From the NCBI GenBank assembly GCA_037976565.1, contig CP137666.1, forward strand, positions 61,378,605-61,442,604: a stretch of 64,000 nucleotides of DNA. Reading direction: 5' to 3'. A model generated the notes under the pieces. The model was given only the letters and a program-made list of their open reading frames with translations. It made no database searches and was not told where the DNA came from. This document shows, one piece after another, positions 1 through 12,019 of the stretch (positions are counted from its first letter, which is position 1; every line of letters begins with the position of its first letter). The position numbers were made by a program, and so were the translations under genes. The DNA comes from Mesocentrotus franciscanus (lineage: Eukaryota; Echinodermata; Echinoidea; Camarodonta; Strongylocentrotidae).

Positions 1-1380
1 ATTTAAAACTAATAGGAATAGAATGCGATTGTCTTTCTTACTTCTTGTTACTTGCTGTAAGATCCATTGTACACTCGTCCTTATAAAGCTGTTATCAGTT
101 GAAGATTTGAAGTCAGTATGAAGTGTCGTGGACGAGAGATGTACATTTATGTCCTGCAAAAAAAAACTGCCTTACATTTAAGAGTTGCATCAAAATATTT
201 GACTTTAAAGTGAACTAAGGTACCATAAATGTCTCTTTGACTCGTGACGAGGGCATTGGTCATGTCAAAGACCACATCGACATTAATATATACAATTCCA
301 AAAATAAATTTCACAAAAAAATTTGGGCAAGATGATCCTTCTCTTTACTGGGATGCGGTGATTCTTATCGGATTTTCAGTCAGATGGGGCTGAGGATAAA
401 TGCTGGCAATCGGGGATAAATGTTGGCAATATGACCTTAATGCGATGAAGCTGTCCCCGATGTAATTGTGATATTCATCAACGTGAAGTAAGTGTCGGCA
501 TCGTGAACTACACAGTGCCTATAAACAACAAGTGTACCCAACTTTGGTAGCTCCTAATTAAAAGGTCATAACCAATATGACTTTAAAATTGATTTCATGA
601 CAAAGAGTAACGTATTTTCTGTCCAATGATACACTATTTATAATATTTCTGCTACGGGTGAATAAGCACCAGGGTCTTTAAAAAGTGTTGTAAAAATCGC
701 CGTGTTCCAAGTTTGGGCTTAAGGAACCAATGTGGGTCAGGCCATATGCATGTGCTTCTTGGGTTTTAAATCCTTTTCAAAGTTAAATTATGCCTCGTGC
801 TTCAGTGCTTCATTGCTTAAAATGATGCATTGTATTTAGGCTTTAACAGAACCTGGTTTCAATCCATGGGATAACCTTTAACTATTTTAAACAGCCTACT
901 AAATTCTTGTCTCATGATATCTAAGTTCTCTCTGCTCACTTGTCCACTGCGCCATTTCACACGCGTAAGGAGCATAAGGTGTTTATCTCGAATAGCGAAA
1001 GAAAACTCAACAGAGGTTACTAAACCCAAATGCAAGAAAGAACACATATGATGATAAATGATGTTAAGTCATCCTTGGCAGCATGAAAATGGTATCATTA
1101 GACAGGGTATTAGCTCTTCTCTACAATACAATATAATTCAAAGTCACATAGGTTATAACTTTTTAATTATAAGCTACCAAAGTTAGGTACACTTTTTTTT
1201 AAACGCACTGTATAGCCTATGTGCGCGAGATCTTCTGTACAGTAACATATAATAGGTATCAAGATTTAGGGGTCCTCGGCATCACTTTGGCAGGGAGGAG
1301 GGGGGGGGCAGGCTTATGTGGTGGATGAAATATCAATTAACAAGGCAATTGATTATATGGTTAGGGGTAGATCAGAGGTA
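1..1380. other. Intergenic DNA, nothing recognised
   Basis: AT-rich sequence with no supported gene, no clear inverted or tandem repeat and no recognisable transposon end. A G-run lies near 1300. Short open frames occur but show no coding character: no family motif, no splice-site support and ordinary chance length. Confidence 0.6.
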
Positions 1381-1515
1381 TTGTAGTCCAGTGGATAAGA
1401 ACCACCTATGACCTACAACCTATGAACCACAAGGTACGGGGTTCGAATCTTGACTCAGCACTGATGCCCTTTGCCAAGTCGTATATATTTGTTGTTGTTG
1501 TTATTATTATCATTA
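1381..1515 (+). mobile_element. tRNA-derived SINE, 5' truncated or diverged
   Basis: A box-like 'tagtccagtggata' (1384-1397) is followed by a B box-like 'ggttcgaatct' (1440-1450). This is the split internal promoter of a tRNA-derived pol III unit. A short linker ending 'ctttgccaagtc' leads into a (GTT)n(ATT)n tail from about 1490. The spacing between the boxes is wider than in a tRNA and the folded arms are poor, so this is a SINE head and not a tRNA gene. The exact 3' limit is uncertain because the simple repeat runs into pyrimidine-rich DNA. Confidence 0.65.
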
Positions 1516-1544
1516 TTTTATTATTATCACTTTAAGTTGGGATT

Positions 1545-1676
1545 TTCGATCCCGATTTCAATTTCCCCTTCCCCTCCCTTTCTCCAAACCTTTCCTCGTT
1601 TTTTTTCTCTCCATCATTGGATAAAGTTAGTCAGGTGCCCCGTTGCCTCCCCCCCCCCTGTAGCTACACCACTGCT
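1545..1676. repeat. Pyrimidine-rich dispersed repeat fragment
   Basis: The stretch runs from pyrimidine-rich sequence through 'catcattggataaagttag' to a C-run and 'gtagctacaccactgc'. The same order (TC-rich, 'catcgttggata', C-rich, 'gtagctgagccac') is seen at 7790-7903, and a weaker copy lies near 44545-44640. I infer a dispersed non-autonomous element ending in a GTAGCTAC.CCAC-like terminus; this copy is a fragment. Confidence 0.45.
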
Positions 1677-3514
1677 TCTCTATCTTCAATGACTACCTGT
1701 CTGATCCGGAATGTTTTGCTTCCTTCCTTTTCTGGACAGGGGATGAAGTTGAAACTTGACCATTGACGGAACGTTGGAGATCCAATATCGGACATATACT
1801 CTTTCCTAACTACGGAAAGTCCAAAAGGAAGAAATTATATTTCTATTTGTTTGGTTTGAAGTATATTCCGTTACACGCTAACAAGAACTATGGCATCATT
1901 TTAATGTATCTGGCCTAAATTCTAGATTTGTGTTTAACATCCTCTCTGGTTAACGTAAATGTTTGTATTAGTATGCCCCCCCCCCTGTGTATCTATAGTA
2001 CAAGTATCATGGCATTTAATTTCCCTGATATTTACAAGATGAAACCTGCTTCAGATTGAATTGATATTTCGCTCTTTTTCCCAGGTGATATTCTTGAAGG
2101 GTGGTAAGCATGCCTCTATTTAATACATACTATTTTCCTTTTCATCCTCTGTTCACTTTTCAGATAGCTCCCAATTGTTTTATGACTGTCACCAGGAGAA
2201 AGCAATATCGTTCCATTACCTAAAACGGAGGCGTCTAACAATCCCACATCCAGGCAATTAAGACAAAAATCTAATCTAAATAGTTATTCCAAAGGATAAT
2301 TTAAAGTTATCTGATACATGCCAATTGCTTTACTTTTATCCAACCAAATCATTTCCTCCTATTCGTTGTGTGATGTGACCTCTTTTACGTATCACACTAA
2401 CTAACAGGCAAACACGGCACACGCACGGGGTTGCCAAGCAGTATACGACCCCTTCCCCGACCCCTTCCCGTGGTGAGCAGGGCCCGTCCCATTTGCCCAT
2501 TTCTAGATTCGCTGCTGAACTTTGTTTCTAATTCATGCTAAACTTTATTTCTAATTCATGTTTTAAACTCGTAAATGTGACACTCTTTTCCATTATTCTA
2601 TTGCCAAAAGGAAGCAAAATAAATTAAATTTTGAGCCGTAGCGTATTTGAAAATAACCCCACCCCAAAGAAGTCAAGAAATTGATCCCCTAGGAACCTTT
2701 TTAAAAATATTTGTTGATTTCCGGCGCTGTATTCAGAATACAACAGGAAATGACGCTCGTGCTAAATGCTACTCATAAATTGCTTTTAATGACTCGAAAA
2801 TTACAGAAAATGAATAAAAAAATTAATGATCGAATGTTTCATTATGGGATCATTAGAATCGTTACGGGGACGAGGCATACAAATGTCAGAAAAAAAAATC
2901 CTCAAGGATTAATGATACGTTCTCGGAATGGGCCATGAAATTAATAATTTAAATTTCTGAATTTCATGTATTCAGGACAGAGCATTGAACAGTTGTCTTT
3001 CAGACGTAATGATGGATATGTCAACATTATTTTAGGAAGGGTGTCTGTTTACTTTGCAAAGCGCCCTGGCGCGTTACCAATCTCCATTTTAATGGCAAAC
3101 ATTAATTTATAGCAAAATCGTATTTTATGTATATGACTGCTCTGCAGTTTGCCTTCAGTGAGAAATAAATCGTCGCATTTAAAGGCGCTTTGTAGAAAAT
3201 ATCTTTTAGATGGAAGACATTTACAAGTCAGTTCTGTTCCTATCTTCATAAAACTACATTGGGTTAAACAAACGGATGTAACAGTGAAGTCTTACGCATG
3301 TCTTCTTGATCATTTGATTCTCTTTCCTTATTTAGGGTTAAACTCTCATTCTTAAATTTTGATTATGAATCTAAATTTTGAAAGAACTTTTGATGAAATA
3401 TACACTTGTCACTTAATTTTCTTCCATTAAAATTAGTGCCCGTGCTCTTGAGTTGTATAAGTCACTTTTGTATTAACGCCAACAACTAGTAAGTATTAAA
3501 TCATTGAAGACGTG
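1677..3514. other. Intergenic DNA, nothing recognised
   Basis: AT-rich sequence with short C-runs (about 1976-1985) and no supported gene, transposon terminus or structured repeat. Short open frames at 2711-2938 and 3149-3355 look like chance. Confidence 0.55.
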
Positions 3515-3933
3515 GTGTCCCGCGGCTTATTCCGAATGGTCGGGTAGCGTCGCGTTAACTTGAACGCGACCATTCGTCCAAAGCCCCCCGCCCCGGTTTT
3601 GCCGAAAGGGTGCGTTGAGAACGGAGTACCGCCTTAACGCACCCTTTCGGGATAAGCGGGGCTTGTTATTTATTTATTTAATTCTTGTAAACGCCTGATC
3701 TGCAAGACTACGTAAAAAAAGTTTTATTTAATTTTGTATTTGTTTCAATTTTGATTATTTCAATTCAAAACGACTTAAATTTCTATTCCTTAAATTCCAT
3801 TCTAAACGACTGATATGGAAGACTAGTCAACGCACCCTTTCGAGAAAACCGGGGCTTTGGACGAATGGTCGCGTTCAAGTTAACGCGACGCACCCCAACG
3901 CTACCCGACCATTCGGAATAAGCCGTGTCCCGC
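3515..3933. mobile_element. Mutator-like MITE (long TIRs, 9-bp TSD)
   Basis: The element proper is 3524-3924 (401 bp). It is flanked by the identical 9-mer 'gtgtcccgc' at 3515-3523 and 3925-3933. Terminal inverted repeats of about 95-105 bp begin 'ggcttattccgaatggtcgg' on both ends. The right arm carries about 10 extra bases ('gttggggtgc') relative to the left. Each arm also contains its own small inverted repeat (gaatggtcg...cgaccattc, around aacttgaa). An extra copy of the inner arm ('aacgcaccctttcg') lies at 3634-3647. No ORF is present. Long TIRs with a 9-bp duplication are typical of Mutator-like elements; the superfamily call is inference from structure. Confidence 0.8.
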
Positions 3934-5183
3934 AGGTGTCGATGGGAGTACCATTGCTTTTCTCAGTGTACATCGATTAGGCACAAGTAAGCTTCACAGC
4001 AGCATGTAACACTGATCTTCAGATGACGTCTAGATTTGTGCTTCGTTCTTTCCAAAGAAAATTGACGCAGTTCATACTGTCCAGCTACTTGGAGCTTGCA
4101 TCAAAGACGTGGAAACGTTGATTAATTCAAACTTACACAATCTCAATGACAGCGAAAACTGAACTCATTTTATTTGGCTCAGAATTAAATCTTACGAAGA
4201 TAGAGTCGTTTATATCAGATTCAGTAATGAGTGTTGTAACTTTGACGTCATGCTTAACTATTTCATATTATGCTAACTCAAAACTTAACTTGCTCTTTAC
4301 CAAAGCACATCATATATAAACAATGTCATTTAATTCATAATATAATATTATCTCATATTATTATGTTGTGGTATTCTAGGTGAAGAGAAAGGTTGTGCAA
4401 AGTGTGTGGACAAGATCAAGTGTCCCCACAATTTTATCGAATCGGCCAAGTTTAAAACTGTTTTCTTTGTGATAAGATAAAGCTGATAAGCTGAGAACTA
4501 TTTGTTTTATTTGTCTCAATTTTGTGTCGCACTGGGATCATGGCGACCTTTTGCTTGTCAACTGTTTTGATGGTGAGATAACGGTGAAAGGTAGGTGACC
4601 CTAAATCCCCTTTTCTGCCGCACTCAAAAAAAGTCGGTCAAAGGATGCATTTAGAGTTTTGAGTTTGTGAGTCAACTAAAGGGGGAGGGTAGTGTTCAAA
4701 TTAGATAAGTTGGACATGATTCCAAAAAAGTCTAGATTAACTGACTAAAAGCATTTTGACGGGTTTTACCGTGCCAGCTATTTAGAGAAGATGTCATAAC
4801 GCTGAAAATTTGAATTACCTTTTGATCTTATTTTGTGATGTTCCGAGGGAAATGGAACCAATAACATAACGTGTACTTACTACATGATGTTAGGAAAGTA
4901 TGAAATTGGAGAGTCAACTAAATAAAAAGGTATTTTAACATGATTCCAAAAATGCCAAGATTAGTTGAAGTAAAGGAGATCAATTTTCATCCACAAAACA
5001 CGAGAATTATATTTTATATTCTCAATCAGGGTGAGCTGCTTTCTGTGCTTATTCCAATTGAAGCTCATATGACGAGCATACGGCAAAGGCAATTTGCTAA
5101 AAAGCCACGACTCTGGGTCCTATATTACTGATTACCGTACTGTTGAAGGTTTAAGTAATTTTACAGTTAAAAAAGGGTAGAAT
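3934..5183. other. Intergenic DNA with a faint 240-bp duplication
   Basis: There is no gene. The phrase 'gagtcaactaaa' at 4669-4680 recurs at 4911-4922. Each copy is followed by 'acatgattccaaaaa' and 'agattagttga'-like text, suggesting an old diverged tandem duplication of about 240 bp. Otherwise unremarkable. Confidence 0.45.
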
Positions 5184-5190
5184 AGTAGTA

Positions 5191-5229
<39 letters not shown>

Positions 5230-5494
5230 GAGATTTATATAGCGCCATTATCCATTCTAATTAAATGCTCAAGGCGCTTCAAAATATTGAGTCTTATTTA
5301 CCAATGGGAGCCACATCAGTATCAATAGTCCTTTTTCTGAAGGCCCTGCAACTCTAATGACCCCAGTATTGCCAGGTACCCGTGGAGTGTGGCAAATGAT
5401 TGTGGATTATTGTGTCTTGCCAAAGAACGTCGGTCCCGGTTGGAATTTGCGGGTTTAATGAATGAATGATCCACAATACCACGACACCTCCACG
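5184..5494 (-). mobile_element. tRNA-derived SINE with LINE-like tail
   Basis: Reading on the minus strand, the head begins near 5494 with 'ggaggtgtcgtggtattgtg', equivalent to the A-box region of the better-preserved copies at 57216-57447 and 40943-41307. The shared middle 'gggtacctggcaatactggg' follows. The 3' tail is 'agcgccttgagcattt...gcgctatataaatctcaagt', then (ATT)n at 5226-5184. The tail matches the end of the LINE remnant at 36430-37060. The B box is eroded (expected GGTTCGAATCC), so this copy is old. Confidence 0.75.
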
Positions 5495-7664
5495 AGAGTT
5501 TTCCCATCCTTTCAATTTCCATGAGAAAGAAACTAATAAAAGCAATGTTTCGTACAAAAGAGTTCCTCTTGACATGTTCTCATTTGATTTCCAACTAACT
5601 AGACTAGGACTAGTAAATAACATTCGAACACTTTTTGATGCCACAATTTTTCTGTAGTACCATAATTTATACCCATATTCTGATTTGAGTTTATTGTGAA
5701 TCATTTATCAGGAATCATGAATGGTTAAGGTCTAATTCAACACTTTTTGCATCATTCCGTTTATATAATTGATGTTCAGAAAAATTGATTTCAACGCCAA
5801 ATAAGCAATGAACAAAACATTAAGAAATAAAATAACATAACTCAAAACCGACCTTGGGGCAAAAGAAAGTTCCCAGAACATTCAACTTTAAAAGAAAATC
5901 GTCTTAAAAAAAATAAGTTGTTTGTCAGAGAAATGTGGATTACAATGAGTTCCATCCTCGTTTTAAGAGCGATTTGTGTTCATGCTCTGAGATTAAGGCG
6001 AATTCCACCCAAACAAACCCGTCACATCTACGTCAGAGATGCAACTAGTTCCATTATGTCCCGTAGGATTGATGTCCAACTTGTCTATTTCAGTCTTTGA
6101 TGTGTCCGCTAAACCCCTGAAAGATGCCATGTGGCATGAGTTATATCATGCTAGATAAATAATATGTGGATTGGAATGTAGACCTCAATGGGCAAACAGT
6201 TTCGCATTATATATAATTGAAAGCTGTTTAAAGGAACCAATCACAAAAGAAGAGAAAATTGCATTCGGTCATCATTAGATAACATAAACATGTAATCAAC
6301 CGAAACAAAATTAGAATGATTCATTGAAATGGTTAACGGTTAAATACCTTAAGATTCGATTTAATATCATGCCCACATGAAAGGTGAGTTTAACTTCCGT
6401 TTGCGTGCGAAGGCATTAACTATTCCTAGTCACGTTCACCTTTACTTAGAGTGATATTTTAATATCTTAAATATCTATTTATGAAGGTAATATTCCATAT
6501 TATTTGAAGCTGATATTTGAATATAGAATAAAAGTATAGCAACCTTAACATAAAGATCAAAATATTTTTCATGATTGGTCCGCTTTTAACGAAAAGTAAA
6601 CTATAGACCGCTGTGAATGCCAAGTGTCATTTTGAATGCGATGTTACCTGTGCTAATCAGGTTTGAAAGGCAATTAGCTCATCAACTAATTGAACACAAT
6701 TGGTGCACTCTTCATTTTCCAGTTACTATGTTGTACATTATAACACTCACATGCCAACATTTTGCGTAGCCGCTGTATAGTGCCTGTGTATAGCACCGCC
6801 ATCCTCCCCTCCCCCGTTTGAAATCCCAGGTAAATATATACACAACTTGCCATGCAACTATCACCCCTTCATAGAATCAATTAGCCCGTATACTCATGAG
6901 ACGCTCGATGTGCTTTTTATTGATTGATCACAACTAAAGTACGAGACCGTCAGCCAGGCTATCCAGTTATAATAACGAACTACACCTTGCATAATCATCG
7001 AGAAATCAACATACGTTATGGCCGACATCTTTTATCAAATCAATGCGCCGATATAGGTATATAAAATTAATGACTGTGATTTCAAATTCAAGAAACTAGA
7101 ATTCCGTAAAATTTACGAATAGATCATTTAGTTTACTTCATATTATAATCTTCATTGATTCGTGAGTGATAAATATCATAAGCAAACTGTCCAAATGAAG
7201 ACCAAGTGATTCAAGCTGTTCGTAATATTTGTTGCTAAATTGTCAACAATAATCCTGGATCAAGTTCTTGATAAATCCTTTGTAACAGAATTTATAGCTT
7301 TCTAGATTGAATGAAACGGTGAGCAGAAGCCATATTTTAATTCTTGTCAAACTTAACCCACTTGCTTGAAACAAGAAGGATGATGCAACTAAAGGAGGGT
7401 TATTTATTTCATAGGATATTAACTCACATGACATTTATAGTCTCGTGCCTAGTAAATCATGAGCGTGTTGATGCGTTAACACTTCTCCACGATCAATGGC
7501 CACGGTCATAGAATAAAATACACAAGAGAGATTTATTATTTGGACAGCACGATTCTAATTTTCTGCCATTTGACCATTTCCTTCACCCTCTCGACACTTT
7601 TACAATCCATCCCAGCAATAAAGACTGTCCATGGTTTTATAATATTGTTGTTTTCAATCCCATT
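5495..7664. other. Intergenic DNA, nothing recognised
   Basis: AT-rich, low-complexity in places, with no supported gene or element ends. Open frames on both strands between 5354 and 6100 overlap each other and the adjacent SINE and are not credible. Confidence 0.55.
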
Positions 7665-7903
7665 GGCGTAGTGTGAGTTCAGCCATTAAGGGGTACTGTT
7701 ATTAAGGGGGGGGGGGGAATATCGATCCTCCTAAGTGGATGAAAAAGAACTGACAAAGCCACTAATGGTGTGGGGGGGGGGTAGAAGGAGGTATATTATC
7801 TTCTTTTCGCTTTCCCTTCCCCTCTTTTCTTCTCTCTCCTTTTCACATCTGACTTATTTTTCATCGTTGGATAGGGAAATATCCCCCACGTAGCTGAGCC
7901 ACT
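7665..7903. repeat. Dispersed repeat with G-runs and pyrimidine tract
   Basis: It starts 'ggcgtagtgtgagttcagcc', carries two G-runs (about 7707-7717 and 7772-7781) and a TC-rich stretch (7798-7848), and ends 'cccccacgtagctgagccac'. The ends are weakly inverted (GGCGTAG... against ...CTACGTGGG on the other strand). Related sequence lies at 1545-1676. A left-end-like piece 'ggcgtagcgtggttgcaatc' followed by 'aagtggatgaaa' occurs at 35278-35347; the same 'aagtggatgaaa' is at 7733-7744. Probably a MITE-like family; class unknown. Confidence 0.5.
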
Positions 7904-8160
7904 TTTCATTCCTTCGCTTTTGTTTAAAAGGAGAGAGTTTAGTCGTTATTTAATATGTCCCAGAGTTGTCAAGCCTCGGTTTGTGTTACTGCCGTGAGGC
8001 GCCAGAAAATCTTTTGGCCGAAAATGCAGCAGCGACACAGATGTGATTAAATTTTTACAAGCCCAGTCCTGAGGTAGCTACAAATTAATGTTTATAGCCG
8101 TGAGGTAGGTTCGTTCTTATGCCATACCGCACGCTCTTCTCACTCCAGTTTTCACCCACC
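7904..8160. other. Intergenic DNA, nothing recognised
   Basis: Short stretch between two repeats; no feature seen. Confidence 0.5.
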
Positions 8161-8210
8161 CCCTCTCTCTCTCTCTCTCTTATTTCTCTCTCTTTCTCTC
8201 TCTCCCTTTC
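8161..8210. repeat. (CT)n microsatellite
   Basis: Almost pure CT dinucleotides with interruptions. One of nine GA/CT tracts in the window. Confidence 0.9.
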
Positions 8211-9204
8211 CACCCCATCTCTGTTCTATATATCTCTTTCTCCCTTTTGACAGGTATAATTCCCCATTTACACATCTCAGTTTCACTGTCCGTAAACTTT
8301 CTTCAGAGGGTTGCGAGGGATTTTTCAAAGATTGAGGAGGGTTCAAATTTAGAATCTATTTCAATGTACGTAACAAATAACTTGGACGTTTATCATTTTT
8401 AAAATCGTATTAATTATGAAAATAAGGTTAAGAATGACCCATGAATCTATTAAAAAAAAAAAAAACCCAATTAACACGGACAAATACCCCCCCCCCAGCA
8501 TTGACGTTTTGTAAAGCACTCAATTATAAATAAGCGAAAATAGCCCTCCTCTGCCAAAGGGGATACTAGGCTCAAGTATCGGCCATGGACGTGACATACT
8601 GAGATTTGCCCTACATCCTTCCACCTCCCCTCATCAATTTTATATTTTGAGTAGGTAATTAGGAGGGATATAAATGCGGTCCATATATGCCTATCGGTAA
8701 AAGATGGTGTTTGTCAGGGGCTTGCGTTGAGACCCTGGGTGTTAGGGTCACATTAATGGATTGACAAATGACAATATAAGTGGCAGACCTAGGATATTTC
8801 AACGGAGTGGGGGTAGAGGTCGATCTGGACAGCACCAGGTTTATTAACGGAGGTTGCTTTAGAGTAGAGGGGCATACGCTTTGCCCCACAGGATGTATAC
8901 GCCCCTGAAAAATGTTGATCTCCAAAACTCGAATGCCCTCGAGATTTAAAAATCAACACTTAATGCTTATACCCATTCTATTCTATTCTATGCAGAACAA
9001 TTAAGGTCAATTTAAATGACTGTGATAATTTTCGTATGCCGTGTAACACATTACAGTGAAACCATTTACTATACCTTTTATATTTTTTACACTTTATATT
9101 CATTTACAAACCATTTCTATGTTGTTAATGTTGTTGAATTGTGGAATTATTGAATAAATTACCTCAAAAGAGAAAAAAAATGTTAATACAACACCTGGGA
9201 CTTA
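8211..9204. other. Intergenic DNA, nothing recognised
   Basis: Contains an A-run and a C-run near 8450-8500 and unassigned sequence between 8650 and 9180. No credible coding sequence. Confidence 0.5.
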
Positions 9205-9280
9205 AGAGAGAGAGGTGGGGGAGAGAGAAAGGAGGGGGAGAGAGAGGGAGGAGAGAGAGAGAGAGAGAGAGAAAGATAGA
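9205..9280. repeat. (GA)n / G-rich purine tract
   Basis: Imperfect gaga repeats with gggg interruptions, all purine on the + strand. Capable of triplex or slipped structure; no further role inferred. Confidence 0.9.
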
Positions 9281-9521
9281 GCAACGGATATTATTTTAAC
9301 GCATTGCCGGAGGACATACGCACAATTTTTAAAAGAAGGATTTGAACTCTAAACCTCTTGCTTCATTATGATCATGATGATTAAATCGTAATAACATAAT
9401 CCCACAGAAGAAGGGATAAAAGTGACCCAGCGCGTAGTTCATGTCATATTTTTCCTGAAACCAAATTCCAAATCATCTGAGGGGATCGATTACAACGGGC
9501 GGGAACGTGCAGTCGTCTGCT

Positions 9522-9707
9522 TAACATTTGCTCCGGCGACAATTGCTCCGAGCTTTCTTTCGTCATAGCTAGGTTTAAAATCAGCATTTAAGTTAGGTAT
9601 AGGGTAGGTTGGGGTAAGGCATAGAGCTTGGCTCAGGGTTGAAATTGGGTTTGTGTAGAAAAATCACCGCGGAGAAATTTTACACAGAAGCAAATGTCGT
9701 GTAACAG
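9522..9707. mobile_element. Short TIR element (MITE-like)
   Basis: The left end reads 'acatttgctccggcgacaat' and the right end reads 'gaagcaaatgtcgtgta', which is its partial inverse (CGACATTTGCTTC). A second inverted pair, 'ttgctccg' and 'cgcggagaa', lies just inside. The core is G/T-rich with 'ggtatagggtaggttggggt'. About 186 bp with no ORF. The structure fits a small non-autonomous DNA element; superfamily and target duplication were not determined. Confidence 0.5.
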
Positions 9708-11463
9708 CTTAACTCTGTACGAAAAGCGGCAATTTCTTCGACCATCCCTTTTGAACACATATTGGGTCACTTCATTTTATAAGACTGGTGGATAGAAATA
9801 AAAAAGTTCATTTAGTTGTATCTTGTAAGATGTTATTGCGTTTGCATTGAGAAATTATTCCGAGTCAGATTGTAAGCTAAGACAGAGAGCTGTCCATACT
9901 GCGGACATTACCGCTGGACCAACTCGCATCTCCCTGATGTGAGATGCAAGAGGCAAATGACCTCCTCTCCTGATAACCAAGCTCGTGTTTTTGATCGCAT
10001 CATGTAAGATACCAATAATCCCATCAATAGATCTTTACCTCTCCGATCTCTCTCTCACTCATACTCGTCACCACCCTTAAGGTAAACACACACACACACA
10101 CACACACGCTTACACCCACACCCACCGAACATCCAGAACACTACACCATGTAGAAAAGTATCGGGGATAATAACAATATTTGTGTAATAAGTAGTTACGT
10201 AGGCTTAAATCCCTTTTACCAATTAAAGCGTCAAACTGCCACTTGGCTGATATTGGCTACAAATCATTCCACTTTGCCTGTCTGAGAAGGAAAACTCATC
10301 ATCAGCCTGACATACATAAACAACCTAAATTGATTCTCCACTAAATCTATATTTTCTGTACATCTTGTTAGATGTGTTTCACTTTTGAAGTAAAGGTTAT
10401 TTCATATGTGGAAGGATCGATTAATTTTTTTCAAGAGCAGAACACTATGGTTGATGTCCTTCTTTGTTTGACAAGAGGGAGACGACTATTTTGCTCTCTG
10501 AAGAAGTCATTACCTGCATTTTACTGATTTGATGAAAACTAAAGGTGTGTTTCTTAATTCCCAAGTCCCACATGACACAATGGGGACATATTGTCTAGTG
10601 GGTTTATGATGCGCATGCTAAATGTCTTTACGGCACATTTAATTGATTTCATAAAGTCAGATGAACTTATAACAACTTCAAAGATCCAATTCCCAGCATA
10701 TAAAAGGAGATTTTTAAGAGTTATTTTTCGTTTATACTGTCCTTTCCAACAACTTTTCAACCGTTTCAACAACGACAAAGGAGAATAATATGGCCGACTC
10801 ACTTTACACTCTTAAAGCCTCACCCACGATCGTTCAATCTTTGTTATATAATGTATATTTTTCTTTTTCCCGTTTATAATGGACATTTCTAAGGATTTCT
10901 AAGGTGATGTAATTGTTTTGATTGATTATAAAAGAGCAAGTGACGTTATTTTACTATTCTGTGTGTCGGAATTTCGGGTTACACGGTTTCCTGCTGTCCT
11001 ATATGTAGGAAATCATTCTATGAAAAATTCTTAACGCAAAAAGTATGTTCACATCTGAGTAAGATGAAGAAAGTATATTATTGAAGGTTCTCTATTAAAA
11101 AGAGTCAAAATAATCCCCAGTCTTACACTTTTAAGACAAAAATTAGTCATTTTGTGAGTTGGAACAAATGGGAAAGTTGTCCGGCACTTCGTCACAGTAC
11201 AATGAGGATTCAGCCAATTTGAAATTCCCATACGTACATGTATAGCGATTACAAGTTCTCACTTCCTCACTTTTTGTCCGATTCCGTTCAAATATTCACC
11301 AGTCTGATCATCTGCTTATTCCTCTTTCTTTTAGAGTAGGTTACTATCCAGTTTGGATTTTCCTTTAAGTCAGAAAAGGAAGAGACAGTGTTATCTAGCG
11401 AAGTTATTCTATGAAAGACCTATATGCTTGGACAGAAATGCAGTGCGACTTACGGACCGCCAA
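9708..11463. other. Intergenic DNA with a short (CA)n tract
   Basis: A (CA)n microsatellite sits at about 10086-10107. The rest is AT-rich unique-looking DNA. Opposed open frames at 10554-10802 and 10591-10788 overlap and lack coding signals. Confidence 0.5.
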
Positions 11464-11485
11464 CTCGTAGTCAATCACAAACATC

Positions 11486-11735
11486 CGTAAATAACTCGCT
11501 GGTATCCTTAATAACTCGTCACAACTCGCAACAACTCGCATACACTCTTAAGGATCCGTGAAAGGACAGGCAAATTTTTTGACATGTCAAAAATCTTCTC
11601 ACGATTGTCCACGGATTGATTTTTCCGTAAATAACTCGTAAATAGCTCGTAACAATCCGTAAGTATCGTAAACCGCTCGCAACAACACGTAACCATCCGT
11701 AAACTGCTCGCAAGAATCCGTAAATGACTCGTAAC
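11486..11735 (+). repeat. CGTAA phased array, block 1
   Basis: CGTAA-type pentamers (CGTAA, with CGCAA, CGTGA, CTTAA variants) recur with starts at 11486, 11497, 11507, 11517, 11527, 11537, 11547 and 11557. After a spacer they resume at 11626, 11637, 11648, 11658, 11667, 11678, 11688, 11698, 11709, 11719 and 11730. Steps are 10 or 11 bp with a single 9. The five or six bases between motifs vary freely, often ending 'act' or 'atc'. Ten pentamers are exact CGTAA. The 11558-11625 spacer is unrelated sequence. I do not recognise the family. Confidence 0.85.
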
Positions 11736-11753
11736 AATTTTTTTAACGATTTG

Positions 11754-11950
11754 TTACGGTTAGTTTACGATTTGTTTACGGATTATTTACGGATTATTAC
11801 GAGTGCTTACATGTTGTTTATGATTTCATTCGGGTCGTGTTACGATGGCTTTACGGTTTGTTAAGAGTTATTACGAGCACTTTACGTGTAGTTACGAGTA
11901 CTTTACGAATAGATACGTATACTTTACGTATTCTTACGTATTGTTTACGA
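11754..11950 (-). repeat. CGTAA phased array, block 2 (inverted)
   Basis: The same motif on the opposite strand (TTACG on +), with starts at 11754, 11765, 11776, 11787, 11797, 11807 and so on to about 11946. Fourteen are exact, and others are one base off (ttatg, ttaag, atacg). Steps alternate 10 and 11 bp with one 12, so the motif stays on one face of the helix. The block is head-to-head with block 1 and tail-to-tail with block 3, giving an inverted-repeat layout similar in style to foldback elements whose arms are built of short tandem units. Confidence 0.85.
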
Positions 11951-12019
11951 TTTTGGGAAAGGTATAAAAGCTGCAAATGCGAACATTTCATTTTCAGTTG
12001 TTATTTTTTGGCTAAAAAT
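11951..12019. other. Spacer between inverted CGTAA blocks
   Basis: About 70 bp without the motif, containing 'gggaaaggtataaaagctgc' (a TATA-like 'tataaaag') and 'ttcagttgttattttttgg'. It sits at the centre of the inverted block 2/block 3 arrangement. Whether the TATA-like string is functional cannot be judged. Confidence 0.6.

Noticed and set aside
9600..9650. Interstitial telomere repeat
   Set aside because: Only loose GGGTTAGG-like words; better explained as the core of the 9522-9707 element.
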